Positions 17,209-24,719 of a stretch of DNA of 52,333 nt are shown in pieces. A program made the translations under genes and the position numbers. Each line of letters opens with the position of its first letter. The stretch's first letter is position 1. Under the pieces are notes generated by a model, which did no database searches, was not told where the DNA came from, and was given only the letters and a program-made list of their open reading frames with translations. Where the stretch lies: the NCBI GenBank assembly GCA_964568845.1, contig CAZMSC010000010.1, positions 1-52,333 on the forward strand, given 5' to 3'. This DNA comes from DTBU01 sp964568845. Lineage in GTDB: Archaea; Thermoproteota; CALKCG01; B24.

Positions 17209-18837
17209 ATGAGTAAGGTAACAACTATGCCAGTTTTGATTCTAAAAGAGGGGACGACTAGGCAAAGGGGTAGAGAGGCGCAGAGACAGAACATAGCAGC
17301 AGCTAAAATAATAGCGGAGGTTGTTAGAGCAACCCTGGGACCTAGAGGTATGGATAAGATGCTTGTGGATACAATAGGAGATATAACGATAACAAACGAC
17401 GGTGCTAAGATATTGGATGAAATAGATATTCAACATCCAGCTGGGAAGGTTTTAGTAAACGTAGCTAAAACTCAGGATAAGGAGGTTGGTGACGGCACAA
17501 CGTCTGTAGTTGTCTTAGCTGGCGCGTTGCTTAAAAAGGCTGAGGAGCTTATGGCTAAAAATATCCATCCAGCTACTATAACATCAGGTTATAAGAAGGC
17601 TTTGGAAAAAGTCATAGAAGTCTTGGATAAAGTGGCGGTTCCAGTCGACATAGAAGATGAAGCATTTCTTAGAGATGTGGCTTCAACATCTATGCGAAGT
17701 AAATCCGTCAAGTTCTTCAGAGATTACCTATCGGATTTAGCCGTCAGGGCTGTAAAAAGCATAGTTGAGGAGAGGGATGGAAAGCTCATAGCTGATATTG
17801 ATAATATCCAAGTCATAAAGAAGCCCGGAAAAAGCATAAGTGAGACTCAGCTTATAAAGGGTCTTATAATAGACAAGGAAGTTGTGCATCCAGGTATGCC
17901 CAAGAGGGTGAAAGATGCTAAGATAGCTCTATTAGCATGTCCACTTGAAATAGAGAAGACTGAGATAAGCGCTGAGATCAGGATAAGAGACCCGGAGCAG
18001 ATGAAGGCGTTTATGGAGGAAGAGACGAATATGCTTAGAGATATGGTTAAAAAGGTTAAGGATGCTGGAGCAAATGTCGTATTCTGTCAGAAGGGTATAG
18101 ACGATACTGCTCAGTTCTTCTTAGCGAAGGAAGGTATACTGGCTGTAAGGAGGGTTAAGAAGTCGGATATGGAGAAGCTTGAAAGAGCCACTGGAGCTAG
18201 AATAGTGACAAACCTCGAAGATATAAGGCCTGAGGATATTGGATATGCAGACCTTGTTGAAGAGAGGAAAATAGGTGAAGATAGAATGGTTTTTGTTGAA
18301 GGCTGCAAGAACCCGAGGAGTGTAGCGATCTTAATTAGGGGAGGACTGGAGAGGGTTGTAGATGAAGCTGAGAGAAGCCTTCACGATGCGCTATGCGTAG
18401 TAGCAGATGTCGTCAAAGAGCCAAAGATAGTCTACGGCGGTGGTGCTATAGAGGCAGAGTTAGCTAAAGAAATACGTAGGTATGCTGCAAAAGTTGGCGG
18501 TAGGGAGCAGCTAGCTATAGAAGCTTTCGCTGAAGCGTTAGAAGTAATTCCGCAAACGCTTGCGGAAAATGGAGGACATGACCCAGTAGATGTGCTCGTC
18601 GCTCTGAGAGCCGCTCATGATAAGCCTGATGGCATAACCTACGGTGTCAACGTTTTCGTAGGTAAAGTAGATGATATGGCAGCGTTCAGAGTTTTTGAAC
18701 CATATCTGGTTAAGAGACACTGTATAGCGTCAGCTGTTGAAGCTGCTATAACGATACTTAGGATAGACGATATCGTAGTCGCGGCTAAACCTCCACCTTC
18801 TAAGAAGGAAGAGAAAGGCTATGGTGAAGAATACTAA
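17209..18837 (+). CDS. thsA: thermosome subunit (group II chaperonin)
   Basis: 542 residues, full-length CCT/TCP-1 family. ATPase signatures GPRGMDKMLVD, TNDGAKILDE, GDGTTSVVVLAGALL (about 94) and YGGGAIEAELA are intact. The apical domain follows ADIDNIQVIKK. The tail KEEKGYGEEY is short and lacks the long GGM repeat of many homologs. SD GAGGTGAT at 17195-17202 lies 6 nt before the ATG. TATA-like TTATTTAAAG around 17100-17109 would give a leader of about 80 nt. It forms an eight-fold or nine-fold double ring for protein folding, often with paralogous subunits encoded elsewhere. Confidence 0.97.
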   Translation: MSKVTTMPVLILKEGTTRQRGREAQRQNIAAAKIIAEVVRATLGPRGMDKMLVDTIGDITITNDGAKILDEIDIQHPAGKVLVNVAKTQDKEVGDGTTSVVVLAGALLKKAEELMAKNIHPATITSGYKKALEKVIEVLDKVAVPVDIEDEAFLRDVASTSMRSKSVKFFRDYLSDLAVRAVKSIVEERDGKLIADIDNIQVIKKPGKSISETQLIKGLIIDKEVVHPGMPKRVKDAKIALLACPLEIEKTEISAEIRIRDPEQMKAFMEEETNMLRDMVKKVKDAGANVVFCQKGIDDTAQFFLAKEGILAVRRVKKSDMEKLERATGARIVTNLEDIRPEDIGYADLVEERKIGEDRMVFVEGCKNPRSVAILIRGGLERVVDEAERSLHDALCVVADVVKEPKIVYGGGAIEAELAKEIRRYAAKVGGREQLAIEAFAEALEVIPQTLAENGGHDPVDVLVALRAAHDKPDGITYGVNVFVGKVDDMAAFRVFEPYLVKRHCIASAVEAAITILRIDDIVVAAKPPPSKKEEKGYGEEY

Positions 18838-18947
18838 AACCTCCAATCCAAAATTTTTATTATAATTCTCATAGTTCACCATTCACTTCACAACATATTT
18901 TTATGACTAAAATTCCATTATATTTTACGTTGTCTAACACGTGAGAG

Positions 18948-19020
18948 AATTAGAAGGTTGCTGTATCTTGTCAGTTGCTCACGGATAGACTCGTGAGCTT
19001 CCTTACGACAAGTTGCGGAA
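18948..19020 (+). ncRNA. candidate structured RNA between thermosome and tRNA-Glu
   Basis: The 282-bp gap after the thermosome gene has a strong two-stem hairpin: CTTGTC (18967-18972) pairs with GACAAG (19007-19012), and inside it GCTCACG (18977-18983) pairs perfectly with CGTGAGC (18992-18998), with an 8-nt loop and an asymmetric 4/8-nt internal loop. A TATA-like ATTATATTTT at 18917-18926 would start transcription near 18948. The stem-pocket-stem layout recalls archaeal H/ACA guide RNAs, and an ACA lies 3' at about 19024, but I cannot show a K-turn, so the class is open. Boundaries are approximate. Confidence 0.4.
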
Positions 19021-19062
19021 GACTACATCTTTATCAGAGCTTTTCTCAATAAAGTCGGGATA

Positions 19063-19074
19063 AAATTTATTTAT
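19063..19074 (+). promoter_or_regulatory. TATA-like promoter of tRNA-Glu
   Basis: AT-rich AAATTTATTTAT about 46-57 nt upstream of the tRNA 5' end, suitable for a start of transcription near 19098 and a short 5' leader removed by RNase P. Confidence 0.4.
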
Positions 19075-19119
19075 CTATTGTCTTTATGTTTTGAAGTGCG
19101 TATTGTATTACCCTTTGAT

Positions 19120-19194
19120 GCTCCGGTGGTGTAGCCAGGTCAAGCATAGGAGGCTCTCACCCTCCCGACGCGGGTTCAAATCCCGCCCGGAGCA
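19120..19194 (+). tRNA. tRNA-Glu, anticodon CTC
   Basis: Complete cloverleaf of 75 nt: acceptor GCTCCGG/CCGGAGC, anticodon stem GGAGG/CCTCC with loop CTCTCAC (U33, anticodon CTC at 34-36, A37), T arm GCGGG-TTCAAAT-CCCGC, discriminator A. No intron; CCA is not encoded. Reads GAG codons. Confidence 0.95.
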
Positions 19195-19342
19195 TTAGAT
19201 CATTATTGAATTAGGGAGTTTTTACATCTATTGACTATGACTGGGCTGTTTAATTTTTATGTGTTAAATGTAATTCATGGATTAGAAGGTTAAGAATCCA
19301 GTAAAGTTAATATATGTAACGGAAAATTCCAGTAAGTCTTAG

Positions 19343-20548
19343 TTGACAGAAGAGGGTGGAGGGGGGGCTAAAGCTTCCAAAAAGGTTTTAGCAGTTGTTA
19401 CGTTATCTCATGCCATGCAACACCTATTCGTAGGTTTATCCATACTATTCCCCATAATGATATCTGAGCTTAATTTAAGCTACTCTTCCTTTGGGCTCAT
19501 CATAGGGATTTCATCCTTCATTGGAGGAATGCTACAGATAGTTTTCAGTATGTCAAGTAGAGCTGTAGCAAGACACATCCTACTGGCGATAGGCGATTTT
19601 CTAATATTTGCGGGCGGGGTTTTAACCGGTCTGGCTAGGGGTTTTATAGACTTTCTATTGGCCAGGAACATATTTTCAATAGGTGTTGCACCGCAACATC
19701 CAATGGGAGCTGCCATACTGTCCGATGAATACGATGAGAAAACCCTTGGAAGATCCATAGGGCTCTTCTTCGGACTAGCTTACATAGGTAATATAGTTGG
19801 GCCTGTTGTAGCAACTCTACTTTCAGTATATGTAGGATGGAGGGGAACTTTTCTAGTTTTTTCCCTTCCACCAATTATTATAGGATTCCTATTGCTATCG
19901 TTTTTGAGGGGGAGAAAGCCTAGGCACATCAGCGGTGTGAAACCTTCCATAAAATCCGACACCATGGCACTCCTCAGTGAAAAGTCTATAATTCTCATAC
20001 TGATCGCTCTAGCTATAAACTCTGGAGGAACCGATTTAACGATAATGACGACGTATATACCGATTTTTTTAGCAAATGGTGTAGGAGCAGATACCTATGA
20101 AAGAGGAATTATGTATACAATAGGGCTATTGGGAGGAGTAATAGGTCCAGTACTACTTGGAAAATACTCAGCTAGAATCGGTTATTTGAAAGTAGCTGTT
20201 ATATCAACGTCGATTTCATCTGTTTTAACTTATCTTTTAATCGTTTACAGGGCTTCAAACCTTGTAATAGCTATTCACCTCTTCTGCTTATTCTTCATGA
20301 GCTTCTCCATAGCTACACTCATCCAGTCTTACTTGTTAAGCGTCACTAAGGGATATACGAAAGATCTGGCTGTTGGCGTTTACTTTACTACGAACTTTAT
20401 ATTCGCCTCAATATGGACAAGCATCATGGGTTTTTTATTGGACCATTTCGCTTCTTTCACACCAGTACTAGCACTCATGGGAACACTTGGACTAGCATCA
20501 TCATGCATTCTGATAACGTCTAGGAAGTTCAACATTAAGAATGTGTGA
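19343..20548 (+). CDS. major facilitator superfamily transporter
   Basis: 401 residues with about 12 hydrophobic helices. After a short Gly/Lys-rich N-terminus, helix 1 begins VLAVVTLSHAMQHLFVGLSI; the region SSRAVARHIL after helix 2 fits the basic MFS A-loop. Other features are QHPMGAAIL in helix 4 and SLPPIIIGF at the end of the first half. The substrate is not determinable. TTG start at 19343; a TATA-like GTTAATATATG ends about 26 nt before it, so the transcript may be nearly leaderless. Monocistronic by context (tRNA before, TrpB2 after). Confidence 0.85.
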   Translation: MTEEGGGGAKASKKVLAVVTLSHAMQHLFVGLSILFPIMISELNLSYSSFGLIIGISSFIGGMLQIVFSMSSRAVARHILLAIGDFLIFAGGVLTGLARGFIDFLLARNIFSIGVAPQHPMGAAILSDEYDEKTLGRSIGLFFGLAYIGNIVGPVVATLLSVYVGWRGTFLVFSLPPIIIGFLLLSFLRGRKPRHISGVKPSIKSDTMALLSEKSIILILIALAINSGGTDLTIMTTYIPIFLANGVGADTYERGIMYTIGLLGGVIGPVLLGKYSARIGYLKVAVISTSISSVLTYLLIVYRASNLVIAIHLFCLFFMSFSIATLIQSYLLSVTKGYTKDLAVGVYFTTNFIFASIWTSIMGFLLDHFASFTPVLALMGTLGLASSCILITSRKFNIKNV

Positions 20549-20604
20549 TGTACATTTTTATTCAATAAAGTTTAAAAGAAACCTCTTAAGCTTCTTTTCT
20601 GTCC

Positions 20605-22014
20605 ATGATGCAGGAATATAAAGTCTTCCTAAACGAAGAAGATATACCTAAGGAGTGGTATAACATACTACCAGATCTACCTGAGCCATTACCTCCACCC
20701 ATAAATCCGGCGACTAGAGAACCCGTTAAACCTGAGGAGCTTGAAGTGATATTTGCTAAGGAACTTATAAGACAGGAAGTGTCTCAAGACCGTTGGATAC
20801 AAATACCTGAAGAAGTCAGAGACGTTTACAGACTCTGGAGACCGACACCACTATACAGGGCTTATCGACTTGAAAAACTGCTTAAAACACCAGCTAAAAT
20901 CTACTTCAAGTATGAGGGGGTAAGCCCTCCGGGAAGCCATAAACCGAACACGGCTGTAGCTCAAGCCTACTATAATCTCAAGGAGGGTATTGAGAGGCTT
21001 ACGACGGAGACCGGAGCCGGACAGTGGGGTTCGGCTTTAGCATTTGCATGTATGACCTTCGGTATGAAGTCAACCGTGTACATGGTTAGAGTTAGTTACG
21101 ACCAGAAACCATACAGGAGAATTTTAATGGAAGTGTGGGGTGCTGAGGTTTTACCAAGTCCAAGCACGCGAACGGAATTCGGCAAGAAATTGCTTGAGAA
21201 AGACCCTGATAATCCGGGTAGTTTAGGCATAGCCATAAGCGAGGCTATAGAAGACGCTGTGAAAAACCCGAGGACTAAGTACACTCTTGGAAGCGTCTTA
21301 ACACATGTCCTAATACACCAAACGGTAATAGGTTTAGAAGCTAAGAAGCAGTTTGAACTCATTGACGATTATCCAGACGTCGTAATAGGATGCATAGGTG
21401 GTGGGAGTAGTTTTTCAGGTCTGCTATGGCCATTTTACTATGATAAGGTTTCAGGCAAGGCTCCAAAGGATACAGAATATATCGCGGTTGAGCCTACGGC
21501 ATGCCCCTCTATAACCCAAGGATACTACACGTATGACCATGGAGATACGGCGAGACTTACACCTTTAATAAAAATGTATACTCTAGGTCACAGCTTCATA
21601 CCTCCACCAATACATGCTGGAGGACTAAGATACCACGGTAAAGCTCCCACGCTGTGCTTATTAGCTAAAAACGGTTTAGTGAAAACTAAAGCTTACGATC
21701 AAGTGAAGGTTTTCGAAGCCGCTACCATGTTCACAAAATCTGAAGGGATTATACCAGCTCCTGAACCAAGCCATGCTATCAGAGCAGTGGTGGATGAAGC
21801 ATTGAAATGTAGGGAAACTGGCGAGGAGAAAACCATACTGTTCCTACTATGTGGCCATGGTCTTTTAGATCTGAAAGCCTTCGACGATCATCTAAGAGGA
21901 AGGCTTAGCCCGTATAACTATCCGAGGGAAAAGGTTGTGGAGGCTTTAAGGGAACTTAAAAAGTTGTATCCATGGATTGATGGAGAATTGGATGAAGCGA
22001 TTAAACAAAACTAA
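20605..22014 (+). CDS. trpB2: tryptophan synthase beta chain 2 (TrpB2)
   Basis: 469 residues, with the longer N-terminus typical of TrpB2 (WYNILPDLPEPLPPP, RPTPLYRAYRLEK). The PLP lysine is in PPGSHKPNTA (about residue 112), the substrate motif in ETGAGQWGSA, and the phosphate-binding loop in GCIGGGSSFSGL. It condenses indole with serine; TrpB2 enzymes often work without TrpA and some act on O-phosphoserine. No other trp gene lies nearby; a SerA-like gene faces it 3', which fits a serine link but is only context. Confidence 0.93.
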   Translation: MMQEYKVFLNEEDIPKEWYNILPDLPEPLPPPINPATREPVKPEELEVIFAKELIRQEVSQDRWIQIPEEVRDVYRLWRPTPLYRAYRLEKLLKTPAKIYFKYEGVSPPGSHKPNTAVAQAYYNLKEGIERLTTETGAGQWGSALAFACMTFGMKSTVYMVRVSYDQKPYRRILMEVWGAEVLPSPSTRTEFGKKLLEKDPDNPGSLGIAISEAIEDAVKNPRTKYTLGSVLTHVLIHQTVIGLEAKKQFELIDDYPDVVIGCIGGGSSFSGLLWPFYYDKVSGKAPKDTEYIAVEPTACPSITQGYYTYDHGDTARLTPLIKMYTLGHSFIPPPIHAGGLRYHGKAPTLCLLAKNGLVKTKAYDQVKVFEAATMFTKSEGIIPAPEPSHAIRAVVDEALKCRETGEEKTILFLLCGHGLLDLKAFDDHLRGRLSPYNYPREKVVEALRELKKLYPWIDGELDEAIKQN

Positions 22015-22025
22015 ATAACCATTTT

Positions 22026-22970
22026 TCAACCCATTTTCCCCAATTTTTCTAAAGTCTTCATTATTTTCGTAGCAAGAATCTTAGCTATTTTCTTCTGTGT
22101 TTCTAGAGTTGAACCACCTATGTGCGGTGTTAGTATTACGTTTTCCATTTCCCTCAGTGGGTGCTCTTTCGGCAGCGGTTCTTCCGAGTATACGTCTAAC
22201 GCTGCTCCAGCTATCCACTTCTCTTTTAAGGCTTTTACGAGGGCGTTTTCATCTACTATAGCCCCTCTAGCAGTGTTTATCAGGAAGGCTGTAGGCTTCA
22301 TAAGCCTAAGCTCACGCTCACCTATCAAACCCCTAGTCTCAGAAGTCAGAGAAGCATGAATAGAGACAAAATCAGACTCTATGAGGAGGTCGTTTAAATT
22401 CTTCTTAAGTTCGACTTTAAGCTTCTCAGCCTTTATCGGAGAGACGTAAGGATCATACGCCACTATACGCATCCCGAACATTTTAGCAAGTCTAGCTACT
22501 TGACTGCCTATTCTTCCAAGCCCAATTATGCCTAATGTTTTACCTGTTAGTTCAACTCCAAGTTTAGAATTTCTACACCATTCCCCATTATGCATAAGTC
22601 TGTCAAACTCAATTACCCGTCTCGCTAACGCTATCATGAAACCTATCGTAAGTTCGGCTACAGCCTTAGTGGAGGCATCTGGCGTAGATATGACCTTTAT
22701 CCCACGTCTGATAGCGTAGTCTACATCTATATTGTCTAATCCAACTCCTGCTCTAGCTATGATCTTAAGGTTTTTAGCGTTGTCGATCACGGTTTTATCT
22801 ATTCTATGACTGCTCCGCGTGACTATAACGTCGGCATCCCTTAACATATCCATTAAACTTTGACAGTTTCCATCATAAGCTTTGACTATGTAAGCTTTAC
22901 CTTTTATAAAGTTGAAGAATTCATCGTCCAAAGTATCTATCACTACTATTTTAGGACTATCAACCATCAC
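22026..22970 (-). CDS. serA: D-3-phosphoglycerate dehydrogenase-like 2-hydroxyacid dehydrogenase
   Basis: 314 residues, D-isomer 2-hydroxyacid dehydrogenase family without the C-terminal ACT domain. NAD site GLGRIGSQVARLAK; catalytic Arg in NTARGAIVDE, Glu in DVYSEEPLP, His in LTPHIGGST; the family block ARAGVGLDNIDVDYA is also present. Most likely first step of serine synthesis, though a glyoxylate or other 2-ketoacid reductase is possible. GTG at 22970 has GGAGG six bases upstream; ATG at 22967 is an equal alternative. Confidence 0.85.
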   Translation of the reverse strand: MMVDSPKIVVIDTLDDEFFNFIKGKAYIVKAYDGNCQSLMDMLRDADVIVTRSSHRIDKTVIDNAKNLKIIARAGVGLDNIDVDYAIRRGIKVISTPDASTKAVAELTIGFMIALARRVIEFDRLMHNGEWCRNSKLGVELTGKTLGIIGLGRIGSQVARLAKMFGMRIVAYDPYVSPIKAEKLKVELKKNLNDLLIESDFVSIHASLTSETRGLIGERELRLMKPTAFLINTARGAIVDENALVKALKEKWIAGAALDVYSEEPLPKEHPLREMENVILTPHIGGSTLETQKKIAKILATKIMKTLEKLGKMG

Positions 22971-23234
22971 CTGTTTCCTCCACAGTGGGATTGGAAGGCG
23001 AAACTAGGAGAATCTATACAAGAGGATATGTTTTTAAATATTACTGGGTTAAAATGTACATTCAGTAACTGTTCACACAGTAGTTTCCACATAAAATTAG
23101 ATTTCTAAGATCGGTTTTAACGCATATTGAATAGCGAGGATGCAGTAGAACCCTAAGATTAACTAAATATATCTTTCCCGCCCCAGCAAGTAAAGTTTAA
23201 CTTGATCCTCTAAGACTCTTTTTTGAGAAAAACT

Positions 23235-23414
23235 ATGGCTAGAATCTTTAAATGTCCAAAATGTGGTTATCAATTTAGCCTATCATATGCTCGAGTGACT
23301 TCCTGCTCTGGATGCCGATACAGTGTTTTGGGAGAATGTGGATACGTGAAATGTCCAAAATGTGGTTATGAGTTTCAAGTTGAAGCAAAACAGTATTCTA
23401 CTTTTCTACGTTAG
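23235..23414 (+). CDS. small zinc-ribbon protein upstream of hypA
   Basis: 59 residues from the ATG at 23235 (a TTG at 23223 is also open). Three CPxCG/CxxC pairs: CPKCGY at residue 6, CSGC near 20 and VKCPKCGYEF near 38, plus an extra Cys in LGECGY. It is a small metal-binding protein with a pseudo-repeat (FKCPKCGYQF / VKCPKCGYEF). It sits on the same strand about 190 bp before hypA, suggesting a role in metal handling or hydrogenase maturation (inference). TATA-like TAACTAAATATATC lies near 23160-23173. Family not recognised with certainty. Confidence 0.65.
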   Translation: MARIFKCPKCGYQFSLSYARVTSCSGCRYSVLGECGYVKCPKCGYEFQVEAKQYSTFLR

Positions 23415-23440
23415 ATGGTCGAGTTGCGGTTACTGATGTT

Positions 23441-23468
23441 GCATCACCTCTACAAGTGAAGGTGAAGC
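23441..23468 (+). other. hairpin upstream of hypA
   Basis: GC-A-TCACCT (23441-23449) can pair with AGGTGA-A-GC (23460-23468): 8 bp interrupted by one A/A mismatch, 10-nt loop. It lies 27 nt after the zinc-ribbon stop and about 140 nt before hypA. It could be a terminator, a leader element or chance. No T-run follows. Confidence 0.25.
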
Positions 23469-23604
23469 TTCCAATTTTACTCCCATTTAGACTTTATGGA
23501 TACTCCCAGTCCGTTTTCGGTGGGACATCTTTCCGGTTGTGAGCACTTGGATTTTCTGAGTACAGTTTTATAAGCTTCAGATTTGACAAGTTTTAATGAA
23601 TATT

Positions 23605-24000
23605 ATGCATGAGTGGGCGCTAGCCGAAGCCATAGTGGAAGCTACGCATCGTTTACTTTCCGAGAGAGAAGTTAAGAAGATAACTTTTCTAAAAGTTGTC
23701 ATTGGAAGTCTTCAGTCTGCTGACAGAGAAGTCTTACGTTTTGCATTAACTGAGCTTTTCAAGAGTAAGGGTATTGAAGTTGAAAGACTCAGATTGGATG
23801 AAGAGGAGGCTCTTCTTAGGTGTAGGTCGTGTTTAAAAATTTGGAGGCTTACAGATTTAGATTTATCAGATGAGGTGAGGGAGGCTGTTCACTTCATTCC
23901 CGAGGTCATCCACACATATGCAAAATGTCCAAACTGTAATTCCCAAGACTTAGAGATATTTAGCGGGAGGGGGGTATACATAGCATCTATGGAGTTGTAA
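23605..24000 (+). CDS. hypA: hydrogenase nickel incorporation protein HypA
   Basis: 131 residues from the ATG at 23605. The frame allows an ATG three codons earlier, but HypA needs His as residue 2 for nickel, and MHEWALAEAI starts exactly there. The zinc domain has CRSC and CPNC pairs as expected, and the body contains KVVIGSLQSADREVLRFAL. HypA hands Ni to the hydrogenase large subunit together with HypB. The next gene, an ATPase-type hypB, begins 2 bp after the stop, so they form a two-gene unit. Confidence 0.94.
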   Translation: MHEWALAEAIVEATHRLLSEREVKKITFLKVVIGSLQSADREVLRFALTELFKSKGIEVERLRLDEEEALLRCRSCLKIWRLTDLDLSDEVREAVHFIPEVIHTYAKCPNCNSQDLEIFSGRGVYIASMEL

Positions 24001-24002
24001 AT

Positions 24003-24719
24003 ATGGATTTGAAAAACCCAGTGATACTGAAAAGACTTGAAAACGTTGAGAAGATAATAGCTATAGTGAGTGGAAAAGGTGGTGTTGGTAAAACTCTAAT
24101 AGCATCAACTATGGCTTTAACCATAGCTAGGATCGGTTTTCCATCTGGACTATTGGACATGGATTTTACAAATTCATCATGTCATATCGTATTGGGAGTA
24201 GATGTTTTAAGAGAAAGGCCTATTGAAGACATGGGCGTTATCCCGGTGAAAGCCCATGGTGTGGAATTTATGAGCGTGGCTTTCTACTCTCACGGCGAAG
24301 CACTACCACTTAGAGGGATAGAGGTTGACAATGTGTTTAGAGAAATTTTAATGATCACTAAGTGGGGTAGATTGAAGACGCTTATAATTGATACGCCGCC
24401 TGGTTTTGGAGATGTCATTCTGAATATTGCCACCTATCTACCTAAAGTCGAGTTTGTAGCTGTGACCACTCCAAACATCTTAAGTTTAGAGGCTTTAAAG
24501 AGGCTTGCCAGAACATACATGAGAGAGATGATTTTAGGAGTGGTTGTAAACATGTCCTATAAGCCAGTATGTTCGTCTATTGAAGATATGGGTTTTAAAG
24601 TTTTAGCTGAAATACCTCGCTATAATGACCTTGAAGAGTACATAGGAGATGTGGATAAACTTATGAGGACAGAGTTTGCGGAGAGGGTGAAAGAGGCAGC
24701 TTTGAAAGTTTTAGGTTAG
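24003..24719 (+). CDS. hypB: ATPase-type HypB (MinD/Mrp family) partner of HypA
   Basis: 238 residues of the MinD/Mrp/NBP35 P-loop family: deviant Walker A GKGGVGKT (24-31), switch DMDFTNSS and Walker B TLIIDTPPGFGD. In Thermococcus the protein in this position, directly after hypA, is an ATPase (not the usual GTPase) that forms a complex with HypA and raises its nickel affinity. The same gene pair here supports that role. No GTPase-type HypB is in the cluster. The stop overlaps the convergent hypF by 9 bp. Confidence 0.85.
   Translation: MDLKNPVILKRLENVEKIIAIVSGKGGVGKTLIASTMALTIARIGFPSGLLDMDFTNSSCHIVLGVDVLRERPIEDMGVIPVKAHGVEFMSVAFYSHGEALPLRGIEVDNVFREILMITKWGRLKTLIIDTPPGFGDVILNIATYLPKVEFVAVTTPNILSLEALKRLARTYMREMILGVVVNMSYKPVCSSIEDMGFKVLAEIPRYNDLEEYIGDVDKLMRTEFAERVKEAALKVLG

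Noticed and set aside
22860..23108. Open frame on + across the serA start
   Set aside because: It overlaps the SerA N-terminus on the other strand and has no recognisable features or SD.
23391..23540. Open frame between the zinc-ribbon gene and hypA
   Set aside because: About 50 codons open, but there is no start codon supported by an SD and no family-like sequence; probably chance in the leader region.
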